A stretch of DNA of 64,000 nt, taken from assembly GCA_024451685.1 (NCBI GenBank), contig JAMXCW010000003.1:124001-188000 (forward strand), written 5' to 3'. How positions within the stretch are numbered: position 1 is the first letter of the stretch; every line of letters starts with the position of its first letter. The translations under genes and the position numbers were made by a program. This stretch comes from Candidatus Bathyanammoxibius amoris. Lineage in GTDB: Bacteria; Planctomycetota; Brocadiia; Brocadiales; Bathyanammoxibiaceae. Below, piece by piece: positions 34,855 to 44,438 of this stretch. A model generated the notes under the pieces. That model ran no database searches, was not told the DNA's origin, and worked only from the letters and a program-made list of their open reading frames with translations.

Positions 34855-36172
34855 GCTCAGGAGGGACGCGAGAGACATCTTTGATTTTGCCCTTAAGGCG
34901 GTAGACCCCGCCAAGCTTGTGAGGCAACAGTTAAGATTGGACGGGCATAGACTGGAAGTGGCTGGAAGAAAATATGACCTTCGCGGTGTTGAGAAGATTT
35001 TTTTGATTGCAGCCGGTAAGGCCGCCGCACCGATGGCGGAGACGCTGGAAGACGTTCTTGGGGATAGGCTGGGCGACGGAATCGTTGTGGTAAAGTACGG
35101 TTACGGATTGCCCTTCAAGAAGATGAGGGTCATTGAGGCCGGCCATCCGGTCCCTGACAGGAAGAGCACAGAGGCCGCCGGGGCGGTTCTAAAACTGGCC
35201 TCACGGGCGGGGAAGAAAGACCTGGTAATTTGTCTCCTCTCGGGTGGAGGTTCGGCGCTTCTTTGCGGTCTTCCTGAGGGGATAACGATTGCGGATTTAA
35301 AGTCCCTTACAAAGCTGTTACTCGCCTCCGGCGCGGACATTAAAGAAATGAACACCGTCAGGAAGCACGTGTCCGTAATCAACGGGGGGAGACTGGCCAA
35401 GACTATATACCCTGCGGGCATTATAAGCATCATTATCTCTGACGTGGTGGGCAACGAGCTCAGCATGGTGGCGTCGGGGCCTACGCTGCCCATTGGCAGT
35501 ACCTTTAAGGATGCCATAGACGTCTTAGATAAATACAATCTTACGAAGAGGATACCCCGAGGCATTTACAGATATCTGAAGGAGCAGCTGAAGGAAGGAC
35601 GGGACGAGGGACCGGCTGAGAGCGCCCCGTGCTTTAAAGGCTGCCACAGCTATATGGCGGGTAGTAACGAGCGGGCGCTCGAAGCGGCGGAGCGGCGTGC
35701 GCGGAAACTGGGGTATAACAGTATTGTCCTGAGCTCTTCTATTACGGGCGAGGCCAGGGAGGTAGCTGGTGTCCTTGTCTCAATGGCGAAAGAGGTCTCA
35801 GCGTATGGTCGTCCCGTGCGAAGGCCGGCATGCCTCCTGGCAGGCGGGGAGACCACGGTTACAATAAAGGGGAGAGGGAAGGGTGGCAGGAGCCAGGAAT
35901 TTGCCCTGGCGGCGGCGCTGCAGTTGGATGACTGTAACCATACGGTAGTGTTAAGCGGAGGCACGGACGGTACCGATGGCCCGACGGACGCGGATGGCGC
36001 CATGGTGGACACAAACACGCGCCGCAGGGCCGAAAAAAGGTTTCAACTGGATGCGGCGGACTATCTTGACAGAAACGATTCTTACAATTTTTTTAAGAAG
36101 GCGGGTGGCCACCTCATTACGGGCCCTACACGGACAAACGTGACAGATATAATGATGGCCCTTATTGGATAG
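34838..36172 (+). CDS. gckA: Glycerate 2-kinase (MOFRL family)
   Basis: A 444-residue kinase of the DUF4147-MOFRL type, phosphorylating D-glycerate, usually to 2-phosphoglycerate. Characteristic segments are FLIAAGKAAAPMAETLEDVLG, the catalytic region LLSGGGSALLCGLPEGITIADL, AGSNERALEAAE, and the MOFRL stretch GKGGRSQEFALAAALQL ending in GGTDGTDGPTDADGA. I use ATG 34838, which overlaps the upstream stop by 17 nt; the in-frame start at 34727 would add 37 residues of antisense-like sequence. In this operon it can recycle glycerate, the acceptor of the one-step synthase and the product of glycosylglycerate hydrolysis, into glycolysis. Confidence 0.88.
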   Translation: MPTISELRRDARDIFDFALKAVDPAKLVRQQLRLDGHRLEVAGRKYDLRGVEKIFLIAAGKAAAPMAETLEDVLGDRLGDGIVVVKYGYGLPFKKMRVIEAGHPVPDRKSTEAAGAVLKLASRAGKKDLVICLLSGGGSALLCGLPEGITIADLKSLTKLLLASGADIKEMNTVRKHVSVINGGRLAKTIYPAGIISIIISDVVGNELSMVASGPTLPIGSTFKDAIDVLDKYNLTKRIPRGIYRYLKEQLKEGRDEGPAESAPCFKGCHSYMAGSNERALEAAERRARKLGYNSIVLSSSITGEAREVAGVLVSMAKEVSAYGRPVRRPACLLAGGETTVTIKGRGKGGRSQEFALAAALQLDDCNHTVVLSGGTDGTDGPTDADGAMVDTNTRRRAEKRFQLDAADYLDRNDSYNFFKKAGGHLITGPTRTNVTDIMMALIG

Positions 36173-36190
36173 CTGGTAAAGGAGACGATA

Positions 36191-37429
36191 GTGAAATTCA
36201 GTACAGCCCTGAGACGATATCCTCGAAGGAGAATAGAAAAGATAGACAACGTAGACCTGGTGGTGGGTATCCCATGTTACAACAATGACGGTACGATTGC
36301 CCACGTAGTGAAAACGGTCGGCCAGGGCCTTTCCACGTACTTCCCCAGGGAAAGGTCTCTTATCATCGTATGTGACGGGGGATCAACGGACGATAGCCGT
36401 GAAGAGGCCACCGCCATACCGGTAGAACCGTATATAGAGAAATTGATAACGATATACAGGGGTGTCCCCGGAAAGGGTTCCGCGCTAAGGGGAGTCTTCG
36501 AGGTTGCGGAGTACCTTGACGCCAGGGTCTGTGCGGTGTGCGACTCGGACCTGAGATCGATTACCCCGGAATGGATAAAGAACCTGATAGGCCCGATTGA
36601 GCAGGAAGAGTATCAGGTTGTTACCCCTTATTATAGACGGTTTAAGTTCGATGGCACCATTACGAATAACGTGGTGTACTGTCTCACCAGGGCGCTCTAC
36701 GGTCGCAGGGTGCGCCAGCCCATCGGCGGTGATTTTGCCTTCTCCAGAAAGTTTATAAAGACCTGCATGCAGGAGGACGTCTGGGATACGGACATCGGGA
36801 GATTTGGAATCGACATATGGCTTACCACTACTGCCATAGTCAAGGACTTCAGGATGTGTCAGGCCCGTTTAGGCGTAAAAGTGCACGATGTAAAAGACCC
36901 CGGCGAGCAGCTGGGAGCTATGTTCCGTCAGGTGGTTTCCACGCTCTTTAATCTTATGGAAGAATATTACGACTTCTGGAAAGACGTTAAGAAAAGCAAA
37001 CCGGTTGAACTTGTCGGTGAAGAACCAAAGGCCGAGCCGCAGAGTTTTCCCGTTGATAAGGGGGTTTTGGTCGAGAATTTCAAGACCGGGTTCAACAATT
37101 TTGGCGCCCTGTGGAAGACCATCGTTTCAAAGAAGGACTTTAATGAACTGCAAAAAATGGCCACCCAAGGCGTGGACGATTTTTTTATGCCTGAGGACCT
37201 GTGGGTCAGGGTACTGTATGACCTTGCCGCTACATACCATCACTGGAAGAAAGACAGATACAAACTGATAATGCTTATGACCCCCATATATTTCGCTCGA
37301 GTCGCCCACTTTATTACCGTTACAGAAAACATGACCGATGAGGAGGCAGAGAAGGTGATAGAGGGGACTGCCCGCAGGTTTGAAATGGAGAAGGATTATC
37401 TACTGGAACGTTGGGTGGCCGAAGTGTAG
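36191..37429 (+). CDS. GT2-fold glycosyltransferase, mannosylglycerate/glucosylglycerate synthase-like (one-step, GT78 type)
   Basis: A 412-residue GT-A enzyme. VDLVVGIPCYNNDGTIAHVVKTV opens the nucleotide-binding fold, IIVCDGGSTDDS and the metal-binding AVCDSDLRSITPEW (D-S-D) follow, and QPIGGDFAFSRKFI is the acceptor-site loop. This layout resembles the single-step mannosylglycerate/glucosylglycerate synthases (Mgs/Ggs) that use free D-glycerate instead of 3-phosphoglycerate. The C-terminal ~150 residues form a helical extension. Placement right after the glycerate kinase supports glycerate as acceptor. Donor specificity is not readable from the sequence. It lies 18 bp from the kinase gene and 9 bp before the TPR gene. 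Confidence 0.75.
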   Translation: MKFSTALRRYPRRRIEKIDNVDLVVGIPCYNNDGTIAHVVKTVGQGLSTYFPRERSLIIVCDGGSTDDSREEATAIPVEPYIEKLITIYRGVPGKGSALRGVFEVAEYLDARVCAVCDSDLRSITPEWIKNLIGPIEQEEYQVVTPYYRRFKFDGTITNNVVYCLTRALYGRRVRQPIGGDFAFSRKFIKTCMQEDVWDTDIGRFGIDIWLTTTAIVKDFRMCQARLGVKVHDVKDPGEQLGAMFRQVVSTLFNLMEEYYDFWKDVKKSKPVELVGEEPKAEPQSFPVDKGVLVENFKTGFNNFGALWKTIVSKKDFNELQKMATQGVDDFFMPEDLWVRVLYDLAATYHHWKKDRYKLIMLMTPIYFARVAHFITVTENMTDEEAEKVIEGTARRFEMEKDYLLERWVAEV

Positions 37430-37438
37430 CATATTCTC

Positions 37439-37831
37439 ATGAGGATATACCTCCTACTGTTTATCGTTGCCGCTCCATTATTTTCCGTCTCCTGTGCAAC
37501 TCCCGGGGGCATCGTCAGCTTACGGCAAAAGGTGGAAGATAACCCCGGGAGTTCGTCAGCCCACTATGAACTTGCACAGGCATATCTTAAACAGGGGATT
37601 GAGTGGGAGATGCTTCGTGGCGTAGGCGTCCCCATTATTGTAAATAAAGGCTGGACCAACAAGGCCAAGACGGAATTTCAGAAGGTCGTGGAGCTTGACC
37701 CCGGAAACTCAGAGCCACATTACTGGCTGGAGGTTATATACAACGCGCAGGGAAAGTACGAACTGGCCGATCTGGAGGCTGAGTTATATACCGATTTGGT
37801 GGCGAAGGAACATAGACGTTCCAAGAAATGA
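37439..37831 (+). CDS. TPR-containing lipoprotein
   Basis: A 130-residue exported protein. MRIYLLLFIVAAPLFSVSC is a lipoprotein signal peptide with the lipidated Cys at residue 19. Two TPR-like helix pairs follow: NPGSSSAHYELAQAYLKQG and the KAKTEFQKVVELDPGNSEPHYWLE pair. It may scaffold the substrate-binding lipoprotein encoded immediately downstream, whose ATG overlaps this stop codon by 4 nt. No enzyme activity is expected. Confidence 0.8.
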   Translation: MRIYLLLFIVAAPLFSVSCATPGGIVSLRQKVEDNPGSSSAHYELAQAYLKQGIEWEMLRGVGVPIIVNKGWTNKAKTEFQKVVELDPGNSEPHYWLEVIYNAQGKYELADLEAELYTDLVAKEHRRSKK

Positions 37832-39123
37832 GACACCTGTTCCTCATACTTTTTCTCCTGTTATTTGTTCTTCCTTCCACTAACTGTCACAGGGAGCTTG
37901 AGCCCCGGGCGGATAAGACCACCATAGTCTTCCAACACGGAAAGTCTGCGGGCGCAAAGACCATCGGGGAAGTAATCCGCAGGTTTGAGGAGCAAAATCC
38001 GGATATTCATATAAAAGAAGAAGTCCTCCCCGCCACGTCAGACCAGCAGCACCAGTTTTACGTCACCAGCCTTGAGGGAAGGGCCTCCAACTTTGACGTA
38101 ATTTCCCTGGACGTGATATGGATACCCGAGTTTGCCCAGGCTGGCTGGCTGGACGACCTGACGGACCGCATCTCCCCGGATGAAGTCCGTAAATTCTTAG
38201 AGGGCCCGGTCGGGGCCGACACCTACAATGGAAGGCTGTATGCAGTTCCCTGGTATGTTGACGCGGGCATCCTCTACTACAGGAAAGACCTGCTGGAGAA
38301 GCATGGACTCGAACCGCCACACACGCAGGAGGAACTTGTTGCCTCCGCCCGTAAGGTATTGGACGCGGAGGGAGACCCGGGGCTGTATGGTTTTATCTGG
38401 CAGGGTAAGCAGTACGAGGGGCTGGTGTGTGTAGCGCTTGAGTTCATAAGGGGCAATGGAGGCCGCGTTCTGGACACGGAGGGGCGCTGCCGGCTTGCCG
38501 ACCCCAGGGTGGAGTATGCGCTTAGTTTTATGCGGGACCTTATATCTGTAAACGGGGTCTCACCCAACCTGGTGACCACCGCAGACGAAGAGTCTACAAG
38601 GCACACCTTTGGCCGCGGGCGGGCGCTGTATATGCGGAACTGGCCGTATGCCTGGAATCTCTTCCAGGAGGAAGGCTCAAAGGTAAAGGGTCTGATTGGC
38701 GTGGTTGCTATGCCCCCGTTCAGCGGCCATTCCAGCGTGGGTACACTGGGGGGATGGCAGCTTGGGATAAATAAGTACTCCCGTAACAAGGACGCCTCGT
38801 GGAGGTTTGTTGAATTCATGACAAGCTACGAGTCGCAGAAATCCCTTGCGCGAGGTGCCGGATTCAAACCCTCAAGGAAGGCCGTGTATTCTGACCCGGA
38901 TTTGGTCAGGGAGCAGCCGTTCATTACTGAGTTATATCCGATTATAGCGAACGCCAGACCAAGACCCGTCACGCCGTTTTACCCGATGATAGCACAGGTG
39001 CTCCAGTCAGAATTCAGTGTGATCATTAACGGGATAGACGAACCCGGTCGGGCGCTCGCCCGGGCCGAGAAGGAGATGGACTACATACTGGAACTGGCGC
39101 GATTCTGGAAGCGGAGGAGTTGA
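37828..39123 (+). CDS. ABC transporter sugar-binding lipoprotein (family 1 solute-binding protein)
   Basis: A 431-residue periplasmic binding protein of the MalE/UgpB class. MRHLFLILFLLLFVLPSTNC gives a lipobox with Cys at residue 20. The mature protein has the expected opening (TTIVFQHGKSAGAKTIGEVIRRFEEQNPDI), the central YAVPWYVDAGILYYRKDLLEKHGL, GFIWQGKQYEGLVC and the closing 'WRFVEFMTSYESQKSLARG' segments typical of CUT1 oligosaccharide-binding proteins. It overlaps the TPR gene by 4 nt and is followed after 1 bp by the first permease. The ligand may be a di- or glycosylglycerate-like sugar, but that is inference. Confidence 0.92.
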   Translation: MRHLFLILFLLLFVLPSTNCHRELEPRADKTTIVFQHGKSAGAKTIGEVIRRFEEQNPDIHIKEEVLPATSDQQHQFYVTSLEGRASNFDVISLDVIWIPEFAQAGWLDDLTDRISPDEVRKFLEGPVGADTYNGRLYAVPWYVDAGILYYRKDLLEKHGLEPPHTQEELVASARKVLDAEGDPGLYGFIWQGKQYEGLVCVALEFIRGNGGRVLDTEGRCRLADPRVEYALSFMRDLISVNGVSPNLVTTADEESTRHTFGRGRALYMRNWPYAWNLFQEEGSKVKGLIGVVAMPPFSGHSSVGTLGGWQLGINKYSRNKDASWRFVEFMTSYESQKSLARGAGFKPSRKAVYSDPDLVREQPFITELYPIIANARPRPVTPFYPMIAQVLQSEFSVIINGIDEPGRALARAEKEMDYILELARFWKRRS

Positions 39124-39124
39124 T

Positions 39125-40027
39125 ATGCGGTCCTGGCGAGAGCCGTTTTTAACACCGGACGTGAGGTTGGCCCTCATCCTGATGGCCCCTGCGTTTGTCG
39201 TAGTCCTGTGTGTAGCAATATATCCGATAATAACCGTCCTGTGGCTGAGCCTGCACCGGAAGATGCTCATCTTCGACATCTCTCAATTTGTCGGGCTGGA
39301 TAATTATGCGCGTCTTCTGGGCGACGCACGGTTCTGGAACAGTTTATTTAACACGTGCTATTTTACAGTCATCTCCGTCTCCCTTGAGCTTTTCTTCGGG
39401 TTGTTGATAGCCCTGGCAATACACAGGGCCTTTCCCGGGAGGGGCATGATGCGGGCCGTAGTACTCATCCCGTGGGTCATACCCACCGTGGTATCCGCGA
39501 AGATGTGGCAGTGGATATACAACCCGGACTTCGGGATTATGAATTTCCTGTTGAGAGAGTGCGGCCTGTTATCAGCTAACGTAAACTGGCTGGGGAACAA
39601 ATATCTTGCCATTCATGCGGTTATCCTGGCCGACGTCTGGAAGACGACTCCGTTTATGGCCCTTTTGTTACTTGCGGGGCTGCAGGTCATACCCGAAGAC
39701 CTCTACAGGGCGGCGATGGTGGACGGGGCAAGCGCCTGGCGCAGGTTCTGGCATATTACGCTCCCGCTTCTCAGGCCGGCCATCCTGATTGCCCTGCTCT
39801 TCAGGACGCTTGATGCCTTCAGGATATTTGACACCGTGTACGTGCTCACCGGCGGAGGGCCTGGCAACATGACAGAGACCCTGAGCGTATACGCCTATAA
39901 AATTATGTTTCAGACCTTACAGTTCGGCTACGGCTCTACCGTGTCGGTCGCAACCTTCATTTGCGTCATGGTAATAAGTATATTGTATATCAGATGCCTG
40001 GGCGGTTACATGAGACTCGGCGCATAA
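39125..40027 (+). CDS. ABC transporter permease, MalF-like (CUT1)
   Basis: A 300-residue permease with six predicted helices. The EAA loop is DLYRAAMVDGASAWRRFWHITLPLLRPAI, which couples to the ATPase. RLALILMAPAFVVVLCVAIYPIITVLWLSL forms the first helix. The gene starts 1 bp after the solute-binding protein stop and ends 1 bp before the second permease, so all are in one transcript. Confidence 0.93.
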   Translation: MRSWREPFLTPDVRLALILMAPAFVVVLCVAIYPIITVLWLSLHRKMLIFDISQFVGLDNYARLLGDARFWNSLFNTCYFTVISVSLELFFGLLIALAIHRAFPGRGMMRAVVLIPWVIPTVVSAKMWQWIYNPDFGIMNFLLRECGLLSANVNWLGNKYLAIHAVILADVWKTTPFMALLLLAGLQVIPEDLYRAAMVDGASAWRRFWHITLPLLRPAILIALLFRTLDAFRIFDTVYVLTGGGPGNMTETLSVYAYKIMFQTLQFGYGSTVSVATFICVMVISILYIRCLGGYMRLGA

Positions 40028-40028
40028 T

Positions 40029-40865
40029 ATGAAACTGTGGAGCAACGAGACACTGAAGATTTCAGTATTTTGCGCGGCGTTAGGGTTTATTGCCGCCTGG
40101 AGCCTTGGACCATATGTATGGCAGCTTATCACGTCGCTGACACCGTCGGAGGAACTGGCGTCTCTGCCGCCGATTTTGCCCACCAGGACGGATTTGTCGC
40201 ACTATCCCGCGGTGTTCGAGGAGGTGCCGTTCGCCAGGATAATCCTGAACAGCTTCGTGGTGGCGTCCTGCACCACTGTCTTCTGCATATCCATAGGTTC
40301 CTTGACCGCGTACGCCCTCGCCAAATTAAGATTCAGGGGAAAGATAGTGGTATTGGGGCTGGTGCTTGCGATATCCATGTTCCCGCCTATTTCCATCGTG
40401 AGCCCGCTCTACATGATAATCCGTGCCCTCGGTTTGAGAGATACGTACGCGGGACTCATATTCCCTTACTCCACGTTTGCACTTCCGCTGAGCATCTGGA
40501 TAATGACCAGCTTTTTCAGGGAGATACCCGATGACCTTGTCAGGGCGGCCAAGGTCGACGGCTGCACACCGTTCCAGACCCTTTATAAGATTATCTTTCC
40601 GCTTGCCGTCCCCGGTATAGTCACGGCGGCAATACTGGTCTTTATTTTTTCATGGAACGAGTTTCTCTTCGCGCTGAGTTTTACCACGAGTTACGCCGCG
40701 CGGACAATCCCCGTTGGTATCGCGCTGTTCCCGGGTGTCCACGAGGTGCCGTGGGGAGATATCGCCGCCGCCTCCATTATAGTCACCGTGCCGCTTGTAA
40801 TACTGGTCGTGGTCTTTCAGGGGCGTATTGTCACCGGTATTACGGCGGGTTCTGTCAAGGAGTAG
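40029..40865 (+). CDS. ABC transporter permease, MalG-like (CUT1)
   Basis: A 278-residue permease with six helices. The EAA loop DLVRAAKVDGCTPFQTLYKIIFPLAVPGI and the following helix IFSWNEFLFALSFT are typical of MalG/UgpE-type subunits. It pairs with the MalF-like subunit encoded just upstream; the two form the membrane channel of one importer. The ATPase gene follows after 2 bp. Confidence 0.93.
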   Translation: MKLWSNETLKISVFCAALGFIAAWSLGPYVWQLITSLTPSEELASLPPILPTRTDLSHYPAVFEEVPFARIILNSFVVASCTTVFCISIGSLTAYALAKLRFRGKIVVLGLVLAISMFPPISIVSPLYMIIRALGLRDTYAGLIFPYSTFALPLSIWIMTSFFREIPDDLVRAAKVDGCTPFQTLYKIIFPLAVPGIVTAAILVFIFSWNEFLFALSFTTSYAARTIPVGIALFPGVHEVPWGDIAAASIIVTVPLVILVVVFQGRIVTGITAGSVKE

Positions 40866-40867
40866 AC

Positions 40868-41980
40868 ATGGCCAGTGTGCGTCTTGAGGCAGTGGTGAAA
40901 AAATTCGCTGACACGGAGGTCATACATGGTGTGAATCTCAGTGTGGAGGATAAGGAATTCTTTACCCTTGTAGGCCCCTCCGGCTGCGGGAAATCTACCA
41001 TACTTAACATAATCGCGGGGCTTGAGGACCTGAGTTCCGGTAGGGTACTGTTTGACGGAAAATCCGTCGACAGCCTCTCACCCAGGGAAAGGGACGTGGC
41101 ATTTGTGTTCCAGAGCTACGCCCTGTATCCGCACAAGAATGTGTACGAAAACATAGCCTTCCCCCTCAGGATGTCAGGGGCCGGGAAGGACGAGATCGAC
41201 ACCAGGGTGGGGAACGCCGCAGAACTCCTGGGGCTTAAAGAGCTTCTTGACAGGATGCCCAGGGAACTGAGTGGCGGCCAGAGACAGAGGGTCGCCCTGG
41301 GCAGGGCCATTGTCAGAAACCCACGGGTGTTTCTACTGGATGAACCCCTTTCCAATCTTGACGCCGCGTTGAGGGCGCAGATGAGGAGCGAGCTGAAGGG
41401 GCTCCAGCATCGCCTTAAGTGTACCTTTGTATACGTTACGCACGACCAGGCGGAGGCGATGACACTTTCCGACAGGCTGGCCGTAGTAAAGGACGGCCGT
41501 ATCGAACAGTGCGGTACCCCGCAGGAGGTCTACGACCACCCTTCAAACAGGTTCGTGGGTTCATTTTTGGGCAGCCCGCCCATGAATTTTATACCCGCGA
41601 GGTTGGCGGGACAATTTGTAGAGACGGGAGGGCACAGACTGTCGTTGAAGGCCGAAGAATTCGGGTTGCTCAAAACCGGGCTCCAGACGGAGAAAGTTGT
41701 CTTGGGTGTAAGACCGGAAAATGTTAAACTATTTCCACAGGAAGGACCAGATACGTTCAAGGCCACAATCTCTGTGGTAGAGCCTATGGGTGCCGAGTCC
41801 TTTGTGAGCCTCATGTTTTCAGGCCACAAGATTATCGCCAGGACAGAGGCCGATTTTTCTGCCACGGAGGGCGAGGTGGTCTTCGTCTCCTTTGACAGAG
41901 AAAAGGTACATTTCTTTGATGACGCTACGGGGGAGAATGTGTTGCCGAATAGGAACAAAGAGCCCCGCAGTAAGAGCTGA
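40868..41980 (+). CDS. ABC transporter ATP-binding protein (UgpC/MsmK/MalK type)
   Basis: A 370-residue ATPase with GPSGCGKST (Walker A, about 37-45), the Q-loop VFQSYALYPHKNVYENIAFPL, the signature LSGGQRQRVALGRAI and Walker B VFLLDEPLSNLDA. The C-terminal third is the regulatory TOBE/OB domain (VVLGVRPENVKLFPQEG) found in MalK-like proteins. The start ATG 40868 lies 2 bp after the permease stop; upstream in-frame starts run through the permease. It completes the CUT1 importer and is the last gene of the nine-gene operon. Confidence 0.95.
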   Translation: MASVRLEAVVKKFADTEVIHGVNLSVEDKEFFTLVGPSGCGKSTILNIIAGLEDLSSGRVLFDGKSVDSLSPRERDVAFVFQSYALYPHKNVYENIAFPLRMSGAGKDEIDTRVGNAAELLGLKELLDRMPRELSGGQRQRVALGRAIVRNPRVFLLDEPLSNLDAALRAQMRSELKGLQHRLKCTFVYVTHDQAEAMTLSDRLAVVKDGRIEQCGTPQEVYDHPSNRFVGSFLGSPPMNFIPARLAGQFVETGGHRLSLKAEEFGLLKTGLQTEKVVLGVRPENVKLFPQEGPDTFKATISVVEPMGAESFVSLMFSGHKIIARTEADFSATEGEVVFVSFDREKVHFFDDATGENVLPNRNKEPRSKS

Positions 41981-42039
41981 GGCGGATTGGCAGACATGGA
42001 CATGCGTAGTCACATTAGCAGGAGGCTTGTGAGCAAGAG

Positions 42040-44421
42040 ATGAGATTAAAGAAGCTATTGCCGATTGCGATTGGCGGTGGAATCGGCGGTCCCATCCTTA
42101 TATTTGTCATCATTGTGGCCGTGTTTCCGAGCCTGTTTCTGCGCGGAATTATCATGGACCAGCTTGAAAAACAGTTTAAGGGCAGGGCTACTGCCGAGGA
42201 GGTCTCCTTCAGCTGGAAGACGGGGGTACGGATATCAAACCTCTTCATACAGGATGAGAAAGGCGACAGGCCCATCCTCAAGGTGGACAGCGTCTACCTC
42301 AAGTTTGCGATATTTCCGCTCCTCAGGGGTAAGCTGATTATCGAGCGCCTGGACGTCAACCGCCCAGAGATGGTGATTTACCGGGGGGAAGATAGGGGAC
42401 GGGAGGGACCCAGCCTTGATGGCGCTGCTGAATTGGCAGTGTCCGGTGGCAGTGGGAGCGGTTTTCCGGTCTCATCGGGGAAGAAACGTAAGTTTCCGAA
42501 CATAATAGAGGCCAGGATTAGCGACGGTACGTTCGTATTCACCGACCTTTATTCCGGAAAGTCCACGAAGGTGGAGAATCTTAACCTCATCGTGGGCGGC
42601 ATTAAGCCGGGCGGGACGGTCACTGTAGAAGGCGAGTGCGATATAATCGGGGGCGGAGGGCAGGACCATGCGGTTATCTCCGGCAGGTTGCGGGGCTATG
42701 AACTGGCGTCCCTTGAAGATGTTCAGGGCCATCTTGAATTCAAGTCCGGTTTTGCATCCATTAAGGCCGTGGTCGACCTGGGCAAGCTGGACAAAGCCGG
42801 GACAGAGGTCGTCAATGCCGTGGTTAAGGCGGACTTCCAAAAGACTATAACCAGGCTGGATGCGATACTGGCGCTGCCTGATACTGTAAAGATAAGGGGC
42901 CGTCTGGATTCAGATGTGCATGCCGTTTCGCAGTCTGACGGCGGAATGCTTCTCAGCGGTGAAACAACACTTGACGACTTTTACCTTGACCTGGTGCCGT
43001 TCTTCCCCGAACCCATTCAGACGTCCAGGGTAAAACTTTCCCACAAGGTGGGTGTAAATCCGTATACAGGGCTTGCGGACATTGATGAATTAAATGTGAG
43101 TACTGACGAGATAGATTTTAGCGCTACGGGCGTCGTGAGTATGGACGGCTCGGTTGACGGCAAGGTTCACCTGTCGTTGCCGCTGAAGAAGCTGTTGTTG
43201 AGGCTTAGCCATAAATATGATTCCGTGGGTCGGGTAGAGGCCGTCGGCGACCTTGACAGTGACATGGAGATTAGCGGCACTATCGGAGAGGTACTTACCG
43301 TAAAAGGCATTACAACGGTTAAAGGTCTGAACTTCGAGGTTGAATCGTTTAAATATGACGACCCTGAGGTAAGGATTCAACAGCAGGTAGTATATGACCA
43401 TACGAAGAATATATACAATATAAAATACATCGACGTCACCTCGGGTCTGCTTGCCCTCAAACTAAAAAACACCCAGATAAATCTTAACGATAAGATGTAC
43501 TGCCAGGGTAAACTGAGTCTGGCCCTCAATATGGACGAGATACCGAAACTGCACAAACTGCCGGAGAGGCTCACGGTAAAAGGGATGGCAGACCTTGACT
43601 TAAACTTTAAGGGACCCCTCGCGAAGCCGTATATTAAAGACCTCGTGCTTAGCGGCACCTTTAACGCGGATGAGATTGTTTATGATATGTACAAGATTTC
43701 CAAGATTAACACTGAACAGTTCAAGTTTGAGAAGAATAAGCTGAGCGGACACGTAGACATGGAGGTAAACGGCGCCCCGGTGAAGGCCACGGTCGAATCA
43801 GAACTTTTTAATAATGGGGTGCTGAATCCGCACACGAAAGCCGAACTGCACGGAATAAAAGTGCCGGTAAGTCATAAGCTGGGGAAGGGGAAGTTCGGCG
43901 GACTCTATACGGTACACATTGACGAGGCGGAGGCGGAGGGCCTGTTTTGGAACGAGGGGGTAAAGCAAACGCTTACGGCGAATGGGAGGCTGGAAATCGA
44001 AAACGGGAAGATATCCGGCCTGAAGGTATTGAAGGAGATTGTTAAGTTCTTCGGCAAGACAGGCGACATATTTATAGTTGATACAGCTGCCGGCGACTTT
44101 CGCATTGAAAATCAGAAGTTATATATCCCAAAGTCAGAGGAGTCAGTGCCATTCCTTATAAAGGGTAAACCTTTTGACGTTGAACTTTCAGGTTGGCTGG
44201 ACTTTGACCAGGAGATAGATTACGTTGCGGCTGTATTTCTCCCGACCCCGGGAAAGACTGTGGGGCCGGAGAACGCCGCCAGGAAGGTAAAATTAAAGAT
44301 TACCGGTACTCTGTCCAAGCCGAAGGCCCGCGTTGATGAAGGCGCGTTGATAGACGCCCTGATTAAGTCGGATGACGTGATTAAGGATATTGAGGGCTTG
44401 TTCAAGAGTTTCTTCAAATAG
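42040..44421 (+). CDS. AsmA-like inner-membrane-anchored periplasmic protein
   Basis: A 793-residue protein with an N-terminal membrane anchor (IAIGGGIGGPILIFVIIVAVFPSLFL) and a long beta-rich periplasmic part. The N-terminal ~100 residues (ATAEEVSFSWKTGVRISNLFIQDEKG and FPLLRGKLIIERLDVNRPEMVIYR) match the AsmA/TamB/DUF748 start motif. The last ~200 residues (TVHIDEAEAEGLFWN, LTANGRLEIENGKISGLKVLKEI, PFDVELSGWLDFDQEIDYVAAVFLP) match the AsmA-like C-terminal domain. Such proteins are repeating beta-groove bridges thought to move phospholipids to the outer membrane. It is separated from the transporter operon by 59 bp and from CvpA by 17 bp. Confidence 0.8.
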   Translation: MRLKKLLPIAIGGGIGGPILIFVIIVAVFPSLFLRGIIMDQLEKQFKGRATAEEVSFSWKTGVRISNLFIQDEKGDRPILKVDSVYLKFAIFPLLRGKLIIERLDVNRPEMVIYRGEDRGREGPSLDGAAELAVSGGSGSGFPVSSGKKRKFPNIIEARISDGTFVFTDLYSGKSTKVENLNLIVGGIKPGGTVTVEGECDIIGGGGQDHAVISGRLRGYELASLEDVQGHLEFKSGFASIKAVVDLGKLDKAGTEVVNAVVKADFQKTITRLDAILALPDTVKIRGRLDSDVHAVSQSDGGMLLSGETTLDDFYLDLVPFFPEPIQTSRVKLSHKVGVNPYTGLADIDELNVSTDEIDFSATGVVSMDGSVDGKVHLSLPLKKLLLRLSHKYDSVGRVEAVGDLDSDMEISGTIGEVLTVKGITTVKGLNFEVESFKYDDPEVRIQQQVVYDHTKNIYNIKYIDVTSGLLALKLKNTQINLNDKMYCQGKLSLALNMDEIPKLHKLPERLTVKGMADLDLNFKGPLAKPYIKDLVLSGTFNADEIVYDMYKISKINTEQFKFEKNKLSGHVDMEVNGAPVKATVESELFNNGVLNPHTKAELHGIKVPVSHKLGKGKFGGLYTVHIDEAEAEGLFWNEGVKQTLTANGRLEIENGKISGLKVLKEIVKFFGKTGDIFIVDTAAGDFRIENQKLYIPKSEESVPFLIKGKPFDVELSGWLDFDQEIDYVAAVFLPTPGKTVGPENAARKVKLKITGTLSKPKARVDEGALIDALIKSDDVIKDIEGLFKSFFK

Positions 44422-44438
44422 ATGAGAAATAAGATAGC

